From the NCBI RefSeq assembly GCF_019655855.1, contig NZ_BPFX01000002.1:1-64000 (forward strand): a stretch of 64,000 nucleotides of DNA, written 5' to 3'. Made by a program: the position numbers and the translations under genes. A model generated the notes under the pieces. That model was not told the DNA's origin and did not search any database. It worked only from the letters and a program-made list of their open reading frames with translations. Source of the DNA: Pseudomonas paralcaligenes (GTDB taxonomy: Bacteria > Pseudomonadota > Gammaproteobacteria > Pseudomonadales > Pseudomonadaceae). Positions 58,007-64,000 of this stretch are shown piece by piece; position 1 is the first letter of the stretch; each line of letters begins with the position of its first letter.

Positions 58007-60871
58007 ATGTCGTCTGTCTTCCGCTGGCTCATGCCCCTGCTGCTCCTGGCGCTGTGCGCCACGGCCCGCGCCGAACTGCCGCTGCTCGACCTGCGCCAGG
58101 TCGACAGCCACACCGTGCCCGCCCTGCGCATGCTGGAGGATGCCTCCGAGCAGCTCGCCCTGCACCAGGCCCGCGAGCGCCTGCCGAACCAGGGCCGGAC
58201 GCTGAACCGGATTCCCACCCTGGGCTGGAGCGACAGCGCCTGGTGGTTCGGCCTGCGCCTGAAGGGCGACTCCGGCGACCGCTTCTACCTGTGGCTCGAC
58301 CACACCTACCTCGACGACGTGCAGGTCTGGGTGTTCGTCGACGACCGCCTGGCGCTCTATCGCCAGGTCGGCGACCACCTGCCCTTCGCCCTGCGCGACG
58401 AGCCCATGCGCGCCTTCATGGTGCCGCTGCCCACGCTTGGCCGTGGCGAGCAGGAAGTGGTGCTGCGGGTGCGCAGCACCTCCTCGATCAGCCTGCCGGT
58501 GAAGCTGGTGCCGGCGGCGGACAAGGACCGCCTGCTGGCCGCCACCTGGCTCAACAACGGCCTGATCGTCGGCGCCCTGCTGGTGATGGGGCTGTTCCAC
58601 CTGGCCAAGTTCGTCGCCGCGCCGGACCGCCGCCTGGGCTACTACTGCGCGACCATCCTCAGCGTCGCCTGGTACACGGCGGCGATCAACGACCTGACCA
58701 ACCTGCTGCTGTGGCGCAACTGGCCGATCGCCATGCAGTTCGAGACCAACCTGTTCGGCATGCTCACGCTGGCCTTCAGCACCCTGTTCATCGGCGCCTC
58801 GCTGCGCCTCGACACGGGTGTGGCGCGCCACCTGCGCGGGGTGCTGATCGTGGGGCTGGCCGGGGTGCTGGCGTGGGTGCTGCTGAGCCAGGGGCACAGC
58901 CAGGCGGCCCAGGCGATGAACCTGATGATGCTGGCGACCGGCGTGTTCCAGCTCGGCCTGACTCTGCTCGCCCTCTACCTGCGGCGGCCGTACGCGGGCT
59001 GGTTCGCGCTGTTCTGGAGCGCCGCCATCCTGCTCATGCTGATGCTCTCGCTGAGCCGCGCCGGGGTGGTGCCGCGCAACGCCTGGGTCGACGTGCTGCA
59101 CGCCTGGCTGCCGGTGGTCTGCGTGTTCCTCTTCGGCGTGCTCAACGGCCGCCAGCTGGAGGACGTGCGCCAGGCCCTGCTGGCCTCCCGCGAGCAGGCC
59201 ATCGTCAACCTGGAGCAGTACCGCGGCCTGTTCCGCAATGCCGCCGAGGGCATCTTCCGCTGCAACCGCCAGGGCCTGCTGCTGGAGACCAACCCGAGCT
59301 TCCTGCGCCTGCTCGGCCGTGCCGAGGCGGATGCCGAACTGCTCCAGGCGCAGCCGATCCAGGGGCTGCTGGCGCCCGGCGACTGGCAGCGCCTGCGTGG
59401 ACAGCTCAGCGACGCGCAGTCCACCGCCAGCGGCGAGGTGCAGCTGCAGACCGCCGACGGCCAGGCCCGCTGGGTACACCTCTCGCTGCACGAACAGCGC
59501 AGCCAGCACTGCATCGAGGGCATCGTGGTCGACCTCAGCGAGCGCCGTGCCCTGGAACAGCGCTTGGCGCGGCTGGCCGCCCACGACTCGCTCACCGGCC
59601 TGGTCAACCGGCGCGAGCTGGAGCGCCTGCTGCAGGGCAGCCTCGAGGGCAGCGGCCGGCGCTACAGCCACCTGCTGCTGCTCGACCTCGACCAGTTCAA
59701 GCAGGTCAACGACCTCTGCGGGCACTCGGCGGGCGACCAGCTGTTGCGCCAGCTGGCCGGCCACCTGCTGGGCAGCGTGCCGAGCCAGGCCGAGCTGGCG
59801 CGCATCGGCGGCGACGAATTCGCCGTGCTGCTGGCCGACTGCGACCGCCAGCAGGCGCTCGAACAGGCCGAGCGCCTGCGCCTGGCGGTGGAGCAGTTCG
59901 TGTTCAGCTACGGCGGCCGGCCGTTCCGCCTGTGCGTGAGCATCGGCGTGCTGGAGCTGGAGTCCGGCGTGCGCGACTGGGAGGAGGCGCTGAACTGGGC
60001 CGACAACGCCAGCAGCCTGGCCAAGGCCCAGGGGCGCAACCGCGTGCACCTGTTCAACCCGGCCGACGGCGCGCTGGTCGAGCACCAGCGCCAGCTGCAG
60101 TGGATCGCCCGCCTGCGCGAGGCCTTCGAGCAGCAGCATTTCGAGCTGTTCTACCAGCCGGTGTGCCCATTGCAGGACGAAGAGGAAGGCCTGCACTACG
60201 AGGTGCTGCTGCGCTACCGCGACCCGCAGTCCGCCGAGTGGGTGTCGCCGGGGCAGTTCTTCCCGGCGGCGGAGCGCTACGGCTTCCTCGCCCAGATCGA
60301 CCGCTGGGTGCTGCGCCGCTACTGCGAGTGGCTGGCGCAGAACCCGCACCACCAGGCGGCGCTGGGCCAGGTCAACATCAACCTCAGCGCACCGTCGCTG
60401 CTGGACCCGGAGTTCCACCAGCTGCTCGATGAACTGATCGACACCCACCGCCTGCCGGTGGCCAAGCTGTGCCTGGAGATCACCGAGATGGTGGCGCTGG
60501 CCGAGCTGGGCAGCTCCGCCGGCTGGATCGAGCGCCTGCGCCGGCGCGGCCTCAAGGTGGCGCTGGACGACTTCGGCAGCGGCTTCGCCTCCTACGCCTA
60601 CCTGCGCCACCTGCCGCTGGACCTGCTGAAGATCGACGGCACCTTCGTGCGTGGCATCGAGCGGGACCCGATCAACCGGGCCATGGTCGGCTCCATGGCG
60701 CAGATCGCCCGCCAGCTCGGCCTGCGCACCGTCGCCGAGTTCGTCGAGAACGAGGCCGCCCGGGCCTGCCTGCGCGAGCTGGGCATCGACTACATCCAGG
60801 GCTACCTGATCGACCGGCCGAGGCCGCTGACCGAGCTGGCCGACGCGGTGGCCGAGCCGGCGCCGCAGTAG
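58007..60871 (+). CDS. 7TMR-DISM, PAS, GGDEF and EAL cyclic-di-GMP protein
   Basis: A 954-residue membrane sensor. Signal peptide, periplasmic 7TMR-DISM extracellular domain (about 25-165), seven membrane helices (about 180-385), a PAS domain (about 405-515), GGDEF domain with an intact GGDEF at 601-605, and an EAL domain with EVL at 732-734 in place of EAL. The remaining EAL residues (NINLSAPSLL, EITE, DDFGSGFASYAYL, KIDGTFV) are present, so phosphodiesterase activity is plausible. The ATG at 58007 gives a proper signal peptide. It may switch between making and breaking c-di-GMP according to an extracellular ligand. Confidence 0.92.
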   Translation: MSSVFRWLMPLLLLALCATARAELPLLDLRQVDSHTVPALRMLEDASEQLALHQARERLPNQGRTLNRIPTLGWSDSAWWFGLRLKGDSGDRFYLWLDHTYLDDVQVWVFVDDRLALYRQVGDHLPFALRDEPMRAFMVPLPTLGRGEQEVVLRVRSTSSISLPVKLVPAADKDRLLAATWLNNGLIVGALLVMGLFHLAKFVAAPDRRLGYYCATILSVAWYTAAINDLTNLLLWRNWPIAMQFETNLFGMLTLAFSTLFIGASLRLDTGVARHLRGVLIVGLAGVLAWVLLSQGHSQAAQAMNLMMLATGVFQLGLTLLALYLRRPYAGWFALFWSAAILLMLMLSLSRAGVVPRNAWVDVLHAWLPVVCVFLFGVLNGRQLEDVRQALLASREQAIVNLEQYRGLFRNAAEGIFRCNRQGLLLETNPSFLRLLGRAEADAELLQAQPIQGLLAPGDWQRLRGQLSDAQSTASGEVQLQTADGQARWVHLSLHEQRSQHCIEGIVVDLSERRALEQRLARLAAHDSLTGLVNRRELERLLQGSLEGSGRRYSHLLLLDLDQFKQVNDLCGHSAGDQLLRQLAGHLLGSVPSQAELARIGGDEFAVLLADCDRQQALEQAERLRLAVEQFVFSYGGRPFRLCVSIGVLELESGVRDWEEALNWADNASSLAKAQGRNRVHLFNPADGALVEHQRQLQWIARLREAFEQQHFELFYQPVCPLQDEEEGLHYEVLLRYRDPQSAEWVSPGQFFPAAERYGFLAQIDRWVLRRYCEWLAQNPHHQAALGQVNINLSAPSLLDPEFHQLLDELIDTHRLPVAKLCLEITEMVALAELGSSAGWIERLRRRGLKVALDDFGSGFASYAYLRHLPLDLLKIDGTFVRGIERDPINRAMVGSMAQIARQLGLRTVAEFVENEAARACLRELGIDYIQGYLIDRPRPLTELADAVAEPAPQ

Positions 60872-60880
60872 CGCGCCGGG

Positions 60881-62098
60881 TCAGGCCTCGCTCAGCAGAT
60901 GGGTGGGGATGCGCGCCAGGAATTCCCGACGCAGGCCGAGCATGCGCGCCGGCCGGCTGTCCAGCAGCGACTCCGGCGGCTGGTCGGCGGGCAGGTCGAG
61001 CAGCATCGCGCTGAAGTTGAGCACCAGCGCCTCGCGGGAGAACACGCCGCCGCCCAGGGCGTAGAAGGCCGAGATCAGCTCGCGCAGGCCGAGCGGCAGG
61101 CGCCAGCGGATGCGCAGCGCGGAACCGAAGCCGGCGGAGCGCTGGTGCAGGGCCTGCTCGATCTCCTCGTCGGACAAGTCGCCGCCGAGCTTGCGCCAGT
61201 CCTGCAGGCAGCGCAGCAGGGCCAGCTCGCCGATGTTGTGCAGCAGGCCCGCCGTGTAGCACAGCTCGTGGTCCAGACGCAGCTGCGCGGCCTGCCAGTG
61301 GGCCAGCTCGGCGCCGCGCTGGGCGCGCTTGCCGGCGCCGACGGCGAGTTCGGCCAGGCGCGGGTCCTGCAGGCGCGCATTGCGCTGCACGGCCATGCCC
61401 AGCACCAGGTTGAGTGCGCGCGGCACGCCCAGGCGCTGCAGCGCCTGGGGCAGGGTGTGGCAGGTGGCGCCGCGGCGCTCGGCCGCGCTGTTGGCGGCGG
61501 CGATCAGGCGGGCGGTGATCTGCGGGTCGCGGACGAACTCGCGGGCCAGGGTGCCGAGGTCGGTCTCGCTGGCCTGCAGGCTCCGGCTCACCGCGGTGCG
61601 CACGTCGGCCAGCAGCGGCGCGCCGTCGCCGTCCTCGCGCATGGCGTCGAGGTACTGGGCGAGGTCGTTCGCGGTCTGCGGCGCTGTTGCGGCGGCGCTC
61701 TCGTTGCTCGCCGCTGGCAGCAGGCTGGCCAGGCGCTGGCGCAGGTGCTCGGCGTTGAACGGCTTGGCCAGGTAGGCGGCGGGCGCCAGCGGCAGCACGG
61801 CGCGCACGCTGCTGGCGTCGACCCGGCTGCTGATCAGGATGCAGGGCAGCGCCGGCGTGCGCGGCTGGCGCCGCAACTGGCGGAGCAGCTCGATACCGTC
61901 CAGGCCGGGCAGCTCGCCATCGGCGATCACCAGGTCCGGCAGGCGCCGGCGGCAGCGCAGCAGGGCGGCCTGGCCATCGGTGAAGCGCTGCACCTGGGCG
62001 TCGCTGCGGATATCGAGCACCAGCTGGGTCAGCAGGTCGGCGGTCCAGGGGTCGGCTTCGGCAATGAGGACTTCCGGTACGGCGACCGCGGCGGGCAT
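60881..62098 (-). CDS. Response-regulator receiver plus HDOD protein
   Basis: A 405-residue protein. The receiver domain (about 8-130) has acidic residues in LIAEADPW, the phosphoacceptor in LVIADGELPG and the Lys in AYLAKPFNAEHL. The HDOD domain (about 155-370) includes FVRDPQITARLIAAANSA and CYTAGLLHNIGELALL. Such proteins act in signalling without the metal-dependent HD hydrolase activity. It converges on the GGDEF-EAL gene with nine bases between stops. GAGG lies upstream of the ATG. Confidence 0.88.
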   Translation of the reverse strand: MPAAVAVPEVLIAEADPWTADLLTQLVLDIRSDAQVQRFTDGQAALLRCRRRLPDLVIADGELPGLDGIELLRQLRRQPRTPALPCILISSRVDASSVRAVLPLAPAAYLAKPFNAEHLRQRLASLLPAASNESAAATAPQTANDLAQYLDAMREDGDGAPLLADVRTAVSRSLQASETDLGTLAREFVRDPQITARLIAAANSAAERRGATCHTLPQALQRLGVPRALNLVLGMAVQRNARLQDPRLAELAVGAGKRAQRGAELAHWQAAQLRLDHELCYTAGLLHNIGELALLRCLQDWRKLGGDLSDEEIEQALHQRSAGFGSALRIRWRLPLGLRELISAFYALGGGVFSREALVLNFSAMLLDLPADQPPESLLDSRPARMLGLRREFLARIPTHLLSEA

Positions 62099-62258
62099 GA
62101 GGACCTCGGGTGATTGACCTGGTGATTTCGGCGGGTGGCGCGGCACAGCGGGCGTGGTGCGCCGGAAATGCTGAACGTGGCGTCAGGATAGCGCCACCCG
62201 ACACCTGCGACGAGCGCTCTAGGTCAATACTCGGGGCTTATTTCCTACTACTTTGGAA

Positions 62259-62816
62259 CTAATTCTGGCCCAGGCTGGAGGCGATCAATGCTCGACTGGA
62301 TGCCAGCACCTCTTCCTGGCGCTCCTGGCTGGCCATCATCCGCGCCAGCACCAGCGCGCCGACGCACTGGGCGAGGATGGCCCAGGCCAGCTGCTCGTCG
62401 CCCAGTTCCCGCGCCCAGGCCTGCTGCAGGCGGGCCAGCCAGTGCTCGGCCGTCGCCCGCACCTCGGCGTCGGCGCGGGCGATCTCTGCGCCCAGGGCGG
62501 GGATGGCGCAGCCGGCGGAGGGCTGCTGCACGTGCTTCATGTTGAGGTACATGGCCAGGCAGCGCTGCAGCTTGTCGCGGCTGGCGTCGCTGCTGCCGAG
62601 GCGTTCCGCGCTGCGGCTCAGCTCGCGCTCGACGATGGCAGCGAACAGTTCGTCCTTGGACGAGAAGTGCCCGTAGAAGGCGCCGCCGGTCAGGCCGATG
62701 GCCTTCATCAGGCCGTCCACCCCGGTGCTGGCGAAGCCGCCGCACTTGGCCAGGCTGCCGCTGGCGTCGAGCAGCTTCTCGCGGGTCTGGGCCTTGTGTT
62801 CGGCGGAATAGCGCAT
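62259..62816 (-). CDS. TetR-family regulator of the SDR operon
   Basis: A 185-residue TetR repressor, with HTH GVDGLMKAIGLTGGAFYGHFSSKDELFAAI. The C-terminal domain resembles that of the NemR/AcrR-like group. AGGAG precedes the ATG. It diverges from an SDR gene over an 84-bp gap that contains a perfect 14-bp palindrome, a typical autoregulated pair. Confidence 0.9.
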   Translation of the reverse strand: MRYSAEHKAQTREKLLDASGSLAKCGGFASTGVDGLMKAIGLTGGAFYGHFSSKDELFAAIVERELSRSAERLGSSDASRDKLQRCLAMYLNMKHVQQPSAGCAIPALGAEIARADAEVRATAEHWLARLQQAWARELGDEQLAWAILAQCVGALVLARMMASQERQEEVLASSRALIASSLGQN

Positions 62817-62870
62817 GGGGGACAACTCCTGCTTGACGGGTGCCGAAAGCGTAGCATAACGTCTGTTAAG

Positions 62871-62884
62871 TAAACGATCGTTTA
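62871..62884. promoter_or_regulatory. TetR operator TAAACGATCGTTTA
   Basis: Perfect 14-bp palindrome in the TetR/SDR gap, 17 bases before the SDR start. AT-rich, with a related TAACGTCTGTTA stretch just upstream. Confidence 0.85.
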
Positions 62885-62900
62885 TCAAAGAGGTGACGAC

Positions 62901-63641
62901 ATGAGCGACAACAAGAATGACAAGAAGGTGGTGCTGGTGATCGGCGCCGGCGACGCGACCGGCGGCGCCATCGCCAGGCGCTTCGCCCGCGAGGGCTTCG
63001 TCGCCTGCGTCACCCGGCGCAGCGCGGACAAGCTGCAGCCCCTGGTGGACGGCATCCGCGCCGAGGGCGGCGAGGCCCACGGCTTCGGCTCCGACGCGCG
63101 CAAGGAGGAGGAGGTCGCCGAACTGGTCGAGCGGATCGAGCGCGACATCGGCCCGATCGAGGCCTTCGTCTTCAACATCGGCGCCAACGTGCCGTGCAGC
63201 ATCCTTGACGAGACCGCCCGCAAGTACTTCAAGATCTGGGAGATGGCCTGCTTCTCCGCCTTCCTCACCGCCCAGGCGGTGGCCCGGCGCATGGTCACCC
63301 GCGGCCGCGGCACCATCCTCTTCACCGGCGCCACCGCGGGCCTGCGCGGTGCCTCCCACTTCGCCGCCTTCGCCGGCGCCAAGCATGGCCTGCGCGCCCT
63401 GGCCCAGAGCATGGCGCGCGAGCTGGGGCCACGGAACATCCACGTCGCCCACGTGGTGGTGGATGGCGCCATCGACACGGACTTCATCCGCGACACCTTC
63501 CCCGACCTCTATGCACGCAAGGACCAGGACGGCATCCTCGACCCGGAGCACATCGCCGACAACTACTGGTTCCTGCATGCCCAGCCGCGCGATGCCTGGA
63601 CTTTCGAACTGGATCTGCGCCCCTGGATGGAGAAGTGGTAG
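62901..63641 (+). CDS. Atypical short-chain dehydrogenase/reductase
   Basis: A 246-residue SDR-fold protein. The N-terminal cofactor region is VLVIGAGDATGGAIARRFA and NIGAN stands for the NNAG motif. The usual catalytic YxxxK is FAGAK, so the Tyr is Phe; the upstream Ser is also replaced (TGATAG). It may therefore bind NAD(P) without normal SDR chemistry or use another residue. It is under the divergent TetR regulator and precedes a DsbA-fold isomerase, suggesting one catabolic or detoxification unit. Confidence 0.87.
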   Translation: MSDNKNDKKVVLVIGAGDATGGAIARRFAREGFVACVTRRSADKLQPLVDGIRAEGGEAHGFGSDARKEEEVAELVERIERDIGPIEAFVFNIGANVPCSILDETARKYFKIWEMACFSAFLTAQAVARRMVTRGRGTILFTGATAGLRGASHFAAFAGAKHGLRALAQSMARELGPRNIHVAHVVVDGAIDTDFIRDTFPDLYARKDQDGILDPEHIADNYWFLHAQPRDAWTFELDLRPWMEKW

Positions 63642-63797
63642 GCGGCTGGCTGCGCGACGATGAGGCGTTATTGGCAGGTCGGTGAAAAATGCTCATTGGC
63701 TACAGCCAACTCCGCTTTTTCCCCAACCCGCCGCCTAGCCTGATCGCCGCTCGCGCAGCCGCGATTTCGTGAACAACAAACAGAAGAGCACACCCCG

Positions 63798-64000
63798 ATG
63801 AGCAAGACCGTGGATTTCTATTTCGACTTCGGCAGCCCCACCACCTACCTGGCGTGGACCCAGCTGCCGAAGCTCTGCGCCGAGACCGGCGCCACCCTGG
63901 TGTACAAGCCGATCCTGCTGGGCGGAGTGTTCCAGGCCACCGGCAATGCCTCGCCGGTGACCATCCCGGCCAAGGGCCGCTTCATGATGCAGGACCTGGC
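63798..64000 (+). CDS. 2-hydroxychromene-2-carboxylate isomerase-like protein (partial)
   Basis: The 5' 67 codons of a gene cut by the window end. The start MSKTVDFYFDFGSPTTYLAWTQ is typical of the DsbA-fold kappa-GST-like isomerase family (NahD type), glutathione-dependent, with FDFGSPTTYLA as the cofactor-binding region. It lies about 156 bp after the SDR gene in the same direction. The substrate is not known. Confidence 0.88.
   Translation, partial: MSKTVDFYFDFGSPTTYLAWTQLPKLCAETGATLVYKPILLGGVFQATGNASPVTIPAKGRFMMQDL

Overview
The window is about 64 kb of GC-rich DNA from a gammaproteobacterium. Gene content points to Pseudomonas in the broad sense, in the P. aeruginosa / resinovorans / alcaligenes neighbourhood. 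Indicators are a dksA2-zigA zinc-starvation cluster, DUF2388, DUF3301 and DUF1302/DUF1329 proteins, a uvrD plus GGDEF-EAL plus U32-peptidase neighbourhood, three-gene pntAA-pntAB-pntB, and REP/REPIN repeats of the GTGGGAGCGG type. The first 14 bases are the 3' part of the Nextera transposase mosaic end, so base 1 is the end of an assembled contig and not genomic sequence. No tRNA, rRNA, CRISPR array, insertion sequence or prophage was recognised.

Layout. 0.1-10.3 kb: a PilT/PilU-type ATPase, then recC-recB-recD; recC carries two in-frame palindromic repeats and a REPIN separates recB from recD. 10.3-13.4 kb: a TPR protein diverging from an rtcB-prfH operon (RNA ligase plus release-factor homologue, proposed rRNA-damage repair) preceded by a 13-residue leader ORF with a very strong Shine-Dalgarno, then a composite inverted-repeat element. 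13.5-18.2 kb: TerC-family and AEC transporters, a GFA-fold enzyme, and a DUF2388-DUF4105 pair. 18.4-21.5 kb: a zinc-limitation block with a Zur box, dksA2, zigA and a second COG0523 GTPase.

21.5-29.7 kb: a probable polyester-utilisation locus with two tandem secreted mcl-PHA depolymerases, a DUF1302 outer-membrane protein, a DUF1329 protein, a TetR regulator with well-formed candidate operators, and alpha/beta hydrolases. 29.7-39.9 kb: small hypothetical proteins, a polyamine-type glutamine synthetase and a class III aminotransferase diverging from a GntR regulator over TGTGATCACA operators, SMI1/KNR4, PhoX, a DEDD exonuclease and a Tim44-like protein.

40-46.8 kb: a TetR regulator, then a PAAR-Rhs polymorphic toxin whose C-terminal tip and downstream genes are abruptly AT-rich. 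These are a membrane/ankyrin-like candidate immunity protein, a degraded 89-bp copy of the Rhs core, and several small orphan membrane ORFs. 46.8-57.5 kb: uvrD, a frameshifted GGDEF-EAL gene, a TRIC-family channel under a tandem glycine riboswitch, a palindromic MITE-like element, a U32 peptidase (trhP/yegQ) and pntAA-pntAB-pntB. 58-64 kb: a 7TMR-GGDEF-EAL protein, a REC-HDOD protein, a TetR/SDR divergent pair with a 14-bp palindromic operator, and the start of a DsbA-fold isomerase cut by the window end.

The strongest candidates for new biology are the leader peptide in front of rtcB-prfH, the two in-frame repeat insertions in recC, the Rhs tip-exchange scar with unassigned toxin and immunity genes, and the PHA-depolymerase/DUF1302/DUF1329 locus.
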